From assembly GCF_014203325.1 (NCBI RefSeq), contig NZ_JACHIV010000001.1:6263501-6327500 (forward strand): a stretch of DNA of 64,000 nucleotides, given 5' to 3'. The DNA is from Saccharopolyspora gloriosae (GTDB taxonomy: Bacteria > Actinomycetota > Actinomycetes > Mycobacteriales > Pseudonocardiaceae). Both the position numbers and the translations under genes were made by a program. Below, in pieces: positions 43,863-52,314 of this stretch (positions are counted from its first letter, which is position 1; each line of letters starts with the position of its first letter). Below the pieces are notes generated by a model. It worked only from the letters and a program-made list of their open reading frames with translations. It had not been told where the DNA came from and did no database searches.

Positions 43863-44680
43863 GGTGCTTTGTCGCTCCCGATCGTGGCGGTGGCCGTGTC
43901 ACTGACCTGCGCCAGCATTTCCGGACTGAGGTTTTCGAACGGGTCTTTGCCCTTGTAGGACGTCAGCACGCTGCGCAGCGAACCGTGCTCGCGGATCCCG
44001 CCCTTGTCCATCCACACGGCCGAGTTGCACAGCTCCATCAGGAACTCGTCCGAGTGCGAGGCGAAGATCAGGATGCCGGAGCGCTTCACGAGCTCCTTGA
44101 GCCGGTCGCGCACCTTCTCCAGGAAGTCCGCGTCGACCGCGCCGATGCCCTCGTCGAGCACCAGGATCTCGGGGTCGATGGAGGTGACCACGCCGATGGC
44201 GAGGCGCACCCGCATGCCCGTCGAGTAGGTGCGCAGCGGCATGTCCAGGTAGTCGCCGAGTTCGGTGAACTCGGCGATCTCGTCCATCCGCTTTTCCATC
44301 TGCTTGCGGTTCATGCCGAGGAACAGACCGCGGATGACGATGTTCTCGTACCCGGAGATCTCCGGGTCCATGCCGACGCCGAGGTCGAACACCGGCGCGA
44401 CCTTGCCGACGACGCGGGCGCTGCCGCGGGTCGGCTCGTAGATGCCCGCCAGCAGCCGCAGCAGCGTGGACTTGCCCGCACCGTTGTGGCCGACCAGCGC
44501 GAGCCGGTCGCCGTGGCTGAGGTGCAGGTCGATGTCGTGCAGTGCCTCGATGATCGGCACCTTGCTGTCGGTGCCGATCTTGCCGCCGGCCTTGCCGAGC
44601 ACGGCCTTCTTCAGCGAGCGGGACTTCGCGTCGAAGATCGGGAAGTCGACCGCGGCGTTCCAGACGTCGATGCTGACCAT
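43859..44680 (-). CDS. wzt: Polysaccharide ABC exporter ATP-binding protein (Wzt/RfbE type)
   Basis: A 273-residue ATPase. Walker A is GHNGAGKST, the signature is in 'RTYSTGMRVRLAIGVVTSID', and Walker B is 'ILVLDEGIGAVDADF', all typical of Wzt/TagH-like exporters. It lacks a long C-terminal carbohydrate-binding domain. With the Wzm-like permease it flips lipid-linked galactan across the membrane (Rv3781 equivalent). AGGGAG precedes ATG 44680. Confidence 0.93.
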   Translation of the reverse strand: MVSIDVWNAAVDFPIFDAKSRSLKKAVLGKAGGKIGTDSKVPIIEALHDIDLHLSHGDRLALVGHNGAGKSTLLRLLAGIYEPTRGSARVVGKVAPVFDLGVGMDPEISGYENIVIRGLFLGMNRKQMEKRMDEIAEFTELGDYLDMPLRTYSTGMRVRLAIGVVTSIDPEILVLDEGIGAVDADFLEKVRDRLKELVKRSGILIFASHSDEFLMELCNSAVWMDKGGIREHGSLRSVLTSYKGKDPFENLSPEMLAQVSDTATATIGSDKAP

Positions 44681-44693
44681 CGTTCGATCTCCC

Positions 44694-45566
44694 TCAGACC
44701 CAGTAGGGGACGCGGGCGCGGTAGTTGCGCAGGACCACGGCTGCCAGCAGGAAGCCGACGACGGTGCAGCCCAGGACCCAGTACCAGTGGTACAGGTGCT
44801 GGTCGAACCCGATCAACGGGTCGCGGAAGATCGCGATGTAGTGCGACAGCGGGTTGCCGTCGACGAAGATCTGCCGCCACGCGTTCTGGTCGTTGTGCTC
44901 GAACTCGAACATGCCCCAGGTGATCGGGGACATGAACAGCGCCATCGTCATGATGCTCTGGATCACCGGCGGGATGTCCCGGAAGCGGGTGGCGATCACG
45001 CCGAACAGGGTGGCCACCCAGATGCCGTTGATCATGATCAGCAGCAGCGCCGGGATCGCGACGATGATCGTCCAGTTCACCGGGATCGGCGTCCCGGCCA
45101 GCGCGAAGATGGCCAGCAGCAGGAAGTAGATGATCAGGTTGTGCAGGAAGAACAGCGTCTGCCGCCATACCAGCCGGTAGATGTGCACGCTCAGCGGAGC
45201 GGGGAGCTGCTTCATCAGCCCCTCGTTCTTGATGAACACCTCGGTGCCCTCGGTCACGCAGTTGCGGATGAACTCCCAGATGATGAAGCCGACCGCGAGG
45301 TGCGGCAGCTTCTCCCGCAGGTCCGTGCCGAACAGGCTCCCGTAGAGGATGCCCAGCCCGGTCACCATCACGCCCATGCTGATGGTGATCCACAGCGGTC
45401 CGATCACCGAACGGCGGTACCGCTGCTTGATGTCCTGCCAGCCGAGATGCGCCCACAGCTGACGCTGCTTGGCGCCCTCGACGAGGTCGTTGAACGCTTT
45501 GGACCAGGTCCGCGACGAAGTCTCGGGCGGAGCCGCTGGTCTCTCGATCGTGCTCGTGGCCTGCAC
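44694..45566 (-). CDS. wzm: Polysaccharide ABC exporter permease (Wzm/RfbD type)
   Basis: A 290-residue ABC-2 type permease with a cytoplasmic N-terminus ('WAHLGWQDIKQRYRRSVIGP'), then six helices and 'MSPITWGMFEFEHNDQNAW' near the C-terminal half. It pairs with the Wzt-like ATPase 13 bases downstream (Rv3783 equivalent). The GTG at 45566 gives the normal family length. The frame extends further but has no better start. Confidence 0.92.
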   Translation of the reverse strand: MQATSTIERPAAPPETSSRTWSKAFNDLVEGAKQRQLWAHLGWQDIKQRYRRSVIGPLWITISMGVMVTGLGILYGSLFGTDLREKLPHLAVGFIIWEFIRNCVTEGTEVFIKNEGLMKQLPAPLSVHIYRLVWRQTLFFLHNLIIYFLLLAIFALAGTPIPVNWTIIVAIPALLLIMINGIWVATLFGVIATRFRDIPPVIQSIMTMALFMSPITWGMFEFEHNDQNAWRQIFVDGNPLSHYIAIFRDPLIGFDQHLYHWYWVLGCTVVGFLLAAVVLRNYRARVPYWV

Positions 45567-45739
45567 GGTGCGTAAGAGTACCGACAGCGCCCTGGTCACC
45601 GGGGAGAGGGAGGCACCCACGCCGACCGGGGCGCACATTCCGGACAGCTCGGGCGCGCCCACCCTCGCTCGCCCGTTCGGGCGCGCGTGCGCCCGCGCAG
45701 GCCGTCACCGTTGCGTGAACCCCCGGACGTGCGCGGCCG

Positions 45740-46273
45740 TCACAGGTACTGGCCGGTCCCCCTCGACTGCGGGGACTGCTCCGCCTCGCCGCCGCTGCCC
45801 GCGGGCAGTCCGCGGCGCATCTGCTCCAGCTGCGCCCGCGCCGCCATCTGCTGCGCGAACAGCGCCGTCTGCAGGCCGTGGAACAGCCCCTCCAGCCAGC
45901 CCACCAGCTGGGCCTGCGCGATGCGCAGCTCCGACTCCGAGGGCGTCGACTCCTGCGCGAACGGCAGCGACAGGCGTTCCAGCTCCTCGATGAGCTCCGG
46001 CGCCAGGCCCTCCTCCAGCTCCCGGATGGAGGACTGGTGGATCTCCTTGAGCCTGCTGCGGCTGGCCTCGTCCAGCGGCGCGGCCCGCACCTCCTCCAGC
46101 AGCTGCTTGATCATCGTGCCGATCCGCATCACCTTCGCGGGCTGCTCGACGAGCTCTCCGACGTTCTCCCGCTCGCCCATGCCCTCGGCGGAGGGGTCCA
46201 CGCCCGAACCGAGCGGTGTGCCCTCCCCCACCACGAAGATCTCGCGCTGCGGGTCCTGTTCGTTCTGGTTCAT
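45740..46273 (-). CDS. bpa: Bacterial proteasome activator Bpa/PafE
   Basis: A 177-residue helical protein with the C-terminus GTGQYL, the HbYX-like motif that docks into the 20S proteasome alpha-ring. The central four-helix core is 'VMRIGTMIKQLLEEVRAAPL' through 'LVGWLEGLFHGLQTALFAQQ'. It makes an ATP-independent dodecameric ring that opens the proteasome to unfolded proteins. It corresponds to Rv3780, which also neighbours the galactan exporter genes. A purine-rich ribosome site precedes ATG 46273. Confidence 0.93.
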   Translation of the reverse strand: MNQNEQDPQREIFVVGEGTPLGSGVDPSAEGMGERENVGELVEQPAKVMRIGTMIKQLLEEVRAAPLDEASRSRLKEIHQSSIRELEEGLAPELIEELERLSLPFAQESTPSESELRIAQAQLVGWLEGLFHGLQTALFAQQMAARAQLEQMRRGLPAGSGGEAEQSPQSRGTGQYL

Positions 46274-46372
46274 GCCCCCATCCTGACGCCTGGCGCGCGC
46301 ATCGGGCGCACGAGGAGCCGGAATGGGCCACCCGGCGGTCATCAAGTCCGGCCCGCTCACTACGGTGTGACC

Positions 46373-47572
46373 ATGGCGTTCGACGTCGCTGCTGTTCGCG
46401 GGCTTTTCCCCGCGCTGGGCGACGGCTGGGTGCACCTGGACGCCCCGGCGGGCATGCAGGTTCCCGAGCAGGTCGCGACCGCGGTCTCCACCGCGTTGCG
46501 CGCCCCCGTCTCCGGGCCTGGCGGGATCTTCCCCGCCTCGCAGCGCGCCGAGGCCATCGTGGACGCAGCTCGTCGCGCACTGGCCGATCTCGTGGGTGCC
46601 GACCCTGCCGGGGTGGTGCTCGGGCCGAACTCCGCCGTGCTGCTGCAACGGCTCGCCGACGGGCTCGGCGACGGCTGGATGATCGGCGACGACGTCGTCG
46701 TGTCCCGGCTCGACCACCCGTCCAACGTGATGTGCTGGCAGCGCGCCGCGCAGCGCTCCGGCTGCCAGGTGCGGTGGGCCGAGGTGGACATCGAGACCTG
46801 CGAACTGCCCGCGTGGCAGTACCGCGACCTGGTCAACGAGCGCACCAAGGTCGTCGCCGTCACCGCCGCGTCCGGTGCCGTGGGCACCCGCCCGGACGTG
46901 CACCAGATCGCCGAGATCGCCGCCGAGCACGACGCGCTGGTGGTCGTCGACGCCTCCGCCGCCGCACCGTTCCTGCCGCTGGACATCACCGCGATGGGCG
47001 CCGACGTGCTCGCGCTCAACGCCTCCGCGTGGGGCGGGCCGCCGGTGGGCGCGCTGGTGTTCCGGGACCCGGCGATGATCGACCAGTTGCCGTCGGCGGC
47101 GCTGGAACCCGGCTGGCGCGGACCGGACCGCCTGGAGCTCGGCCCGCACGCCTACCCGCTGCTGGCGGGGCTGGTGTCGTCCATCGACTACTTGGCGGGC
47201 CTGGACGACGCGGCGATCGGACCGCGGCGGGAGCGGCTGCTCACCTCGCTGAGCTCGGCGAAGGCCTACCAGGCGGGTCTGCTGGCGAACCTCACCGGCG
47301 GGCTGCGCAGGCTGCGGCACGTGATGGTCATCGGCGACGCGATGCGCCGGGTGCCGTCGATGGCGTTCACCGTCAACGGCGTGAAGGCCGTCGACGCCAT
47401 CGAGCACCTCGCCGACCAGGGCGTGTGCGCGTTCGCCGACCCCGGCACGCACGGCGTGTTCGCGGTGCTCGGCGTCGGTGAAGTGGGCGGTGCCGTCCGC
47501 GTCGGCCTCACCCACTACACGAACACCTACGAGGTCGATCAGCTCCTGCGGGCGGTCGCCGCGCTCGACTGA
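46373..47572 (+). CDS. Class V aminotransferase/cysteine-desulfurase-like protein
   Basis: A 399-residue fold-type I PLP-family protein: 'DGWVHLDAPAGMQVPEQVAT', 'VSRLDHPSNVMCWQRAA' and 'ALVVVDASAAAPFLPLDI' match the SufS/CsdA fold. The segment where the Schiff-base lysine is expected (normally SAHK-x-GGP) reads 'LNASAWGGPPVGALVF' and has no Lys. Catalysis by the normal PLP mechanism is therefore doubtful. It corresponds to Rv3778c by position, divergent from bpa. ATG 46373 is chosen. Confidence 0.85.
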   Translation: MAFDVAAVRGLFPALGDGWVHLDAPAGMQVPEQVATAVSTALRAPVSGPGGIFPASQRAEAIVDAARRALADLVGADPAGVVLGPNSAVLLQRLADGLGDGWMIGDDVVVSRLDHPSNVMCWQRAAQRSGCQVRWAEVDIETCELPAWQYRDLVNERTKVVAVTAASGAVGTRPDVHQIAEIAAEHDALVVVDASAAAPFLPLDITAMGADVLALNASAWGGPPVGALVFRDPAMIDQLPSAALEPGWRGPDRLELGPHAYPLLAGLVSSIDYLAGLDDAAIGPRRERLLTSLSSAKAYQAGLLANLTGGLRRLRHVMVIGDAMRRVPSMAFTVNGVKAVDAIEHLADQGVCAFADPGTHGVFAVLGVGEVGGAVRVGLTHYTNTYEVDQLLRAVAALD

Positions 47573-47582
47573 TCCGCGCCGT

Positions 47583-48563
47583 TCAGGAGCGGGTGAGCAG
47601 GATCTTGCCGTGCACGCCGCCCGATTCCAGCAGCGAGTGCGCGCGGGACGCCTCCGGCAACGGGATGCGGCTGTGCACGATCGGCCGGACCCGCCCGGCG
47701 GCGACGTGCGGCCACAGCTTCTCCCGCACGTCGGCGACGATGGCGGCCTTGCCCGTCGGCCCGTCCAGCGGACGTCCGCGCAGGCCCAGCACGGAGATGT
47801 GCAGCCGCTTCACCAGCATCCGCCCCAGGTCCAGCTCGGCCTTGCGACCGCCCTGCATGCCGATCACCGCGAGATGCCCGTCCGGCGCCAGCGCCGAGAG
47901 GTTCCGGTCCAGGTAGGACGCGCCCATGTTGTCCAGGACCACGTCGGCCCCGCCGAGCCCCTTGACCACCTCGACGAAGTCCTCGTCGCGGTAGCTGATC
48001 ACCGGGTCGGCGCCGAGCTCCCGGCAGAACTCCCGGCTCTCGGCCGCGCCCGCGGTCGCGGCGACCCGGGCGCCCAGCGCCCGCCCGATCTGGATGGCGC
48101 TGGTGCCGATGCCGCCGGAACCGCCGTGCACCAGCAGCAGCTTCCCTTCGGTGAGGCCGCCTTCCATGACCACGTTCGACCACACCGTGCAGGACACCTC
48201 GGCCAGTCCCGCCGCGTCGACCAGGTCCACGCCGTCGGGCACCGGCAACAGCTGAGCGGCGGGCACCACGACCCGCTCCGCGTAGCCCCCACCGGCGAGC
48301 AGCGCGCACACCTCGTCGCCGACCTGCCAGCCGGTGACGCCCTCGCCCAGTTCGGCGACCGTGCCGGAGCATTCGAGGCCGAGGATCTCGCTGGCGCCCT
48401 TCGGCGGCGGGTAGTTGCCCTGCCGCTGGGACAGGTCGGCCCGGTTCACGCCGGCCGCCGCGACGTCCACGAGCACTTCACCGGGACCGGGCCGCGGATC
48501 GGCCTGCTCGGTCCACTCCAGCACTTCCGGGTCACCCGGCTCACGGATCGCGATGGCGTACAT
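47583..48563 (-). CDS. NAD(P)H:quinone oxidoreductase (zeta-crystallin/PIG3-like MDR)
   Basis: A 326-residue medium-chain reductase without structural zinc cysteines. N-terminal 'MYAIAIREPGDPEVLEWTEQ', substrate-domain 'VNRADLSQRQGNYPPPKGAS' and Rossmann 'LLVHGGSGGIGTSAIQIGRA' identify the PIG3/QOR group. It reduces quinones with NADPH. It is convergent with the aminotransferase-like gene (stops 10 bases apart), matching Rv3777/Rv3778c. GTG at 48569 is an alternative start two codons earlier. Confidence 0.92.
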   Translation of the reverse strand: MYAIAIREPGDPEVLEWTEQADPRPGPGEVLVDVAAAGVNRADLSQRQGNYPPPKGASEILGLECSGTVAELGEGVTGWQVGDEVCALLAGGGYAERVVVPAAQLLPVPDGVDLVDAAGLAEVSCTVWSNVVMEGGLTEGKLLLVHGGSGGIGTSAIQIGRALGARVAATAGAAESREFCRELGADPVISYRDEDFVEVVKGLGGADVVLDNMGASYLDRNLSALAPDGHLAVIGMQGGRKAELDLGRMLVKRLHISVLGLRGRPLDGPTGKAAIVADVREKLWPHVAAGRVRPIVHSRIPLPEASRAHSLLESGGVHGKILLTRS

Positions 48564-48707
48564 GGTCACGACCGTAGTCGTTGCCGCCGATCCGGCAATA
48601 CCGGGAAAAACCGTTCCGCTGTAACCATTATCCGGACAATCTTGACTTCACCGGTGAGAGCTGTCGAAGCTGACCACCACACACTCACCCTTGGGGAGCA
48701 GAACGAG

Positions 48708-50183
48708 ATGACTGCTGTGAGATCGGGCCGCCGCTTCGCGGCCGTGTCCGCCGCCTTCGCCGCGGCCCTGGTCGCCGCCGCCCCCGCGTCCGCCGCGCCG
48801 ACCGATCTGGGGGCTCAGGTCGAGGTCGACGCCGTGCACCGGCACCTCGTCGCGCTGCAGCGCATCGCCGACGGCCACGACGGCAACCGCGCGTCCGGCC
48901 GCGAGGGGTACGAGGCCAGCGTGGACTACGTGGCGGGCAAGCTGCGCGGCGCCGGATTCGACGTCACCACGCCGGAATTCGACTACCAGGCCTACTTCCT
49001 CGACTCGTTCGCGCTGGCCGTGGCCGGTGCGCCGGTCGACGGGGACGCGCTGGAGTACTCGCCCGCGACCCCGCAGGGCGGCTTGACCGCGCCGCTGTCG
49101 GTCGCCGCCGTCGACGACACCCCCGGCTGCGAGGCGGCCGATTTCCCCGCCGACGTCGCCGGATCGGTGGCGCTCGTGCAGCGCGGCTCCTGCACTTTCG
49201 CGGAGAAGCAGCAGATCGCCGCGGACCTCGGTGCCGTGGGCACGATCATCTACAACAACGTCGAAGGCCCGGTCAACGGCACCCTCGGCGACCCCGCCGA
49301 CGCGCGGATCCCGAGCGCGGGCGTGGACCAGGCCACCGGGCAGCGGCTCGCCGAGCAGGCGGGCGCGGAGGTCCACCTGGACGTGCAGTCCCGGTTGCAG
49401 GACATCACCACCCGCAACGTCGTCGCCCAGACCCGCACCGGGCGCACCGACAACGTGGTGACCGCCGGGGCGCACCTGGACAGCGTCGCCGAAGGCGCCG
49501 GGATCAACGACAACGGCAGCGGCACCGCGGGCCTGCTGGAGACCGCGCTCGCCCTCGGCGGCGCTCCGGACGCGCCGAACGCGGTGCGCTTCGCGTTCTG
49601 GGGTGCGGAGGAGTCCGGCCTCGTCGGGTCCACGAAGTACGTGCAGAGCCTCAGCTTCGAGCAGCAGCTCGACATCGCGCTGTACCTGAACTTCGACATG
49701 ATCGGTTCGCCGAACGCCGGGTACTTCGCCTACGACGGGGACGACTCCGACGGCGTCGGCGCCGGTCCCGGCCCGCACGGCTCGGGCGTCATCGAGCGCG
49801 ACCTGGGCGCGGCGCTGCTGGCCCAGGGCGTGGAGGTCGAGGGCACCGACTTCGACGGGCGCTCGGACTACGGCGAGTTCATCGCCAACGGCATTCCCGC
49901 GGGCGGGCTGTTCACCGGCGGCGACGGCACCAAGACCGAGGAGCAGGCCGCGAAGTGGGGCGGCACGGCCGGGGTGAACTTCGACCCGAACTACCACACC
50001 CCGCAGGACAACCTGTCCAATGTGGACAAGGTTGCGCTGGAGCGGAACGCGAAGGCGCTGGCCACCACGATCGGCCAGTACGCGCAGAGCACCGAAGGCG
50101 TCAACGGCACCCGCGCCGACCGCGCCGGGCTCCGTACCGCGCAGGCCCCGTTGCCCGCTCTCGGCGACCACGACCGCATCTGA
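48708..50183 (+). CDS. Secreted M28-family zinc aminopeptidase with PA domain
   Basis: A 491-residue protein. The signal peptide spans residues 1-33, ending in 'APASAAPTD'. A protease-associated insert follows ('SVALVQRGSCTFAEKQQIAA'). The M28 core has zinc ligands in 'AGAHLDSV', 'GINDNGSGTAGLLE', 'WGAEESGLVG', 'LNFDMIG' and 'YHTPQDN'. It resembles the Streptomyces griseus aminopeptidase. GGGGAG precedes ATG 48708. A single 47-bp palindromic repeat begins 6 bases after its stop. Confidence 0.94.
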   Translation: MTAVRSGRRFAAVSAAFAAALVAAAPASAAPTDLGAQVEVDAVHRHLVALQRIADGHDGNRASGREGYEASVDYVAGKLRGAGFDVTTPEFDYQAYFLDSFALAVAGAPVDGDALEYSPATPQGGLTAPLSVAAVDDTPGCEAADFPADVAGSVALVQRGSCTFAEKQQIAADLGAVGTIIYNNVEGPVNGTLGDPADARIPSAGVDQATGQRLAEQAGAEVHLDVQSRLQDITTRNVVAQTRTGRTDNVVTAGAHLDSVAEGAGINDNGSGTAGLLETALALGGAPDAPNAVRFAFWGAEESGLVGSTKYVQSLSFEQQLDIALYLNFDMIGSPNAGYFAYDGDDSDGVGAGPGPHGSGVIERDLGAALLAQGVEVEGTDFDGRSDYGEFIANGIPAGGLFTGGDGTKTEEQAAKWGGTAGVNFDPNYHTPQDNLSNVDKVALERNAKALATTIGQYAQSTEGVNGTRADRAGLRTAQAPLPALGDHDRI

Positions 50184-50188
50184 GGCTG

Positions 50189-50235
50189 GTGAACGGACCG
50201 TTCGTCCCGTCCCGTCGGGCGAACGGTCCGTTCAA
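50189..50235. repeat. Solitary 47-bp palindromic repeat
   Basis: This has the same length and arms as the arrays at 11.8-12.1 and 14.1-14.5 kb. The centre reads TCCCG, so the orientation matches array 2. The arm tips next to the centre have changed to CCCG and TCGGG, and the last base is A instead of C. It lies between the M28 peptidase and the next gene, both on the plus strand. Confidence 0.93.
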
Positions 50236-50299
50236 TTCCCGGCGTTCACCTGCGCGTCGCCGAGACCTGTGAGAGTGGCGCCGACACCGGGAGGACTCC

Positions 50300-51493
50300 G
50301 TGAACCGACGCTGCACCACGTTCGCCGCCATCGGCGCCGTCGTCGCCGGCACCGCGCTCACCACCCCCGCGACCGCCGCCGGCGGCGAACCCGCGGTCCG
50401 CTTCGCCACGTTCAACGCCTCGCTGAACCGCCCCGCCGCGGGCGACCTGCTCGCCGACCTGTCCACACCGGACGATCCGCAGGCCGCGAAGGTCGCCGAG
50501 GTCGTGCAGCGGGCCCGGCCGGACGTGCTGCTGCTCAACGAGTTCGACCACGTCGAAGGCGGCGCGGCCGTGGACGCGTTCCGGGACAACTACCTCGCCG
50601 TCGGCCACCACGGCGCCCGGCCCATCGACTACCCGTACAGCTACACGGCTCCCGTGAACACCGGCGTCCCGTCCGGCATGGACCTGGACCACGACGGCGT
50701 CGTCGGCGGTCCCGGCGACGCCCACGGCTTCGGCGAATTTCCCGGCCAGTACGGCATGGTCGTGCTCTCGAAGCACCCCATCGACGAGGACGCGGTGCGC
50801 ACCTTCCAGGGGTTCCGCTGGGCCGACATGCCCGGTGCGCTGCTGCCCGACGACCCCGCCACGCCCGAACCGGCCGACTGGTACTCGCCGGAGGAGCTGC
50901 GCGAGGTGCGGCTGTCGTCGAAGTCGCACTGGGACGTCCCCGTCGAGGTCGGCGGCCGCCGGATCCACCTGCTCGCCGCGCACCCCACTCCCCCGAACTT
51001 CGACGGCCCCGAGGACCGCAACGGCCTGCGCAACCACGACGAGATCCGCTTCTGGTCCGACTACGTGCACCCGGCGCGCGGCGACTACCTCTACGATGAC
51101 GCGGGCCGCAGCGGCGGTTTGGCCCCCGGAGCGCGGTTCGTCATCGCGGGCGACCACAACTCCGATCCCGTCGACGGCGACAGCGTTCCCGGCGCCGCGG
51201 ACCGCCTGCTCGACGCGCACCGGGTGCGCGACCCGGAACCCGCCAGCGCGGGCGCGGTCCAGGCGGCGCACGACCAGGGCGGCGCCAACGCCGAGCACCG
51301 CGGACCGGCCCGGCTGGACACCGCCGACTTCAGCGACGACGCCCCCGGCAACCTGCGCGTGGACTACGTGCTGCCGTCCTGGCCGCTGCGCCCCACCGGA
51401 AGTGGCGTCTTCTGGCCAGCCCCGCAGGACCCGACGGCACGCCTCAACGACGCCTCCGACCACCACCTCACCTGGGTGGACCTGCGGCCGTGA
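50300..51493 (+). CDS. Secreted endonuclease/exonuclease/phosphatase-family protein
   Basis: A 397-residue protein with GTG start. The signal peptide is residues 1-28 ('AGTALTTPATAAGGEPAVR'). The EEP fold is shown by 'VRFATFNASLNR', 'LLLNEFDHVEGG', 'IHLLAAHPTPPNF', 'VIAGDHNSDPVDGD' and terminal 'ASDHHLTWVDL', giving the metal-binding Asn/Glu and catalytic His/Asp. The substrate (nucleic acid or a phosphoester) is not evident. It follows the secreted M28 peptidase, so the two may serve scavenging. Confidence 0.9.
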   Translation: MNRRCTTFAAIGAVVAGTALTTPATAAGGEPAVRFATFNASLNRPAAGDLLADLSTPDDPQAAKVAEVVQRARPDVLLLNEFDHVEGGAAVDAFRDNYLAVGHHGARPIDYPYSYTAPVNTGVPSGMDLDHDGVVGGPGDAHGFGEFPGQYGMVVLSKHPIDEDAVRTFQGFRWADMPGALLPDDPATPEPADWYSPEELREVRLSSKSHWDVPVEVGGRRIHLLAAHPTPPNFDGPEDRNGLRNHDEIRFWSDYVHPARGDYLYDDAGRSGGLAPGARFVIAGDHNSDPVDGDSVPGAADRLLDAHRVRDPEPASAGAVQAAHDQGGANAEHRGPARLDTADFSDDAPGNLRVDYVLPSWPLRPTGSGVFWPAPQDPTARLNDASDHHLTWVDLRP

Positions 51494-51593
51494 CAGGAGA
51501 TCGGCCCCGCCGGACGACTGCCGCCCCGGCGCGGCCACGCCTCGACCTGACGGATCGAACCGGTTCCGGCACGAACCCGACTAACCTGGCGGC

Positions 51594-52076
51594 GTGATCG
51601 ATGGGAGCGAAGAACGAGTCCGCTGGCTCGACGACGAGGAGATGGCGGCGTGGCGCTCCTACACCGAGGGCAGCGCCCTGCTGGAGCACCGCCTCAACCG
51701 GGAGCTGCACGCGGCGCACGACCTGTCCATCGCCGACTACGAGATCCTCGTCCGCCTGTCGGAGCAGCCCGACCGGCAACAGCGGATGAGCGAACTCGCC
51801 AAGGACGTGGCGCACTCCAAGAGCCGCATATCGCACCAGATCCGCAGGTTGGAGAACGCGGAACTGGTGCGCCGCAACGATTGCCCCGACGACGGCCGCG
51901 GCGTCCTGGCCGTGCTCACCGACCGCGGCGAGGAAGTCCTGCGCGCCGCCGCCCCCTCCCACGTCGCCAGCGTCCGCGAGCACCTGATCGACCTCCTGGA
52001 GCCCGCGGAGAAGCAGGTCCTGGCCGCCGTGTTCGAACGAGTCAGAACCCGCCTGCGCGACCACGCCGAGCCCTGA
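51594..52076 (+). CDS. MarR-family transcriptional regulator
   Basis: A 160-residue winged-HTH protein starting with GTG at 51594. The recognition region is 'RMSELAKDVAHSKSRISHQI' and the wing is 'DCPDDGRGVLAVLTDRGEE'. It is flanked by a nuclease gene and a tRNA, so it has no clear target next to it. It may control its own promoter. Confidence 0.92.
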   Translation: MIDGSEERVRWLDDEEMAAWRSYTEGSALLEHRLNRELHAAHDLSIADYEILVRLSEQPDRQQRMSELAKDVAHSKSRISHQIRRLENAELVRRNDCPDDGRGVLAVLTDRGEEVLRAAAPSHVASVREHLIDLLEPAEKQVLAAVFERVRTRLRDHAEP

Positions 52077-52131
52077 CCCGGCCCCCTCCCCGATGTCCTC
52101 GCGCCCGCCCGGAGGGCTAGGCTCCCGCCTT

Positions 52132-52216
52132 GGAAGCGTGGCAGAGCGGCCGAATGCACTCGCCTTGAAAGCGAGCGTCCCGAGAGGGACCGGGGGTTCG
52201 AATCCCCCCGCTTCCG
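52132..52216 (+). tRNA. tRNA-Ser (anticodon TGA)
   Basis: Acceptor GGAAGCG pairs with CGCTTCC, then discriminator G. Anticodon stem CTCGC/GCGAG has loop CTTGAAA (anticodon TGA). Variable arm CGTCCCGAGAGGGACCG and T-arm GGGGGTTCGAATCCCCC follow. CCA is not encoded. Confidence 0.97.
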
Positions 52217-52238
52217 CAACGTTTGACCAGCACGAACA

Positions 52239-52269
52239 GAGCCCGGCGAGGATGAACCCCGCCGGGCTC
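52239..52269 (+). terminator. Hairpin terminator after tRNA-Ser(TGA)
   Basis: GAGCCCGGCG at 52239-52248 pairs with its inverse at 52260-52269. The same stem sequence recurs at 54867-54896. It is 22 bases past the tRNA. Confidence 0.75.
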
Positions 52270-52314
52270 CGTTGCGCTTGAGCGTCGGTGCGACTGGTTC
52301 CGGTCCCGGTTTCC

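Noticed and set aside
50021-50029. DnaA-box sequence TGTGGACAA in the M28 peptidase gene
   Set aside because: It lies within coding sequence (Asn-Val-Asp-Lys codons) and is solitary, so chance is the simplest explanation.
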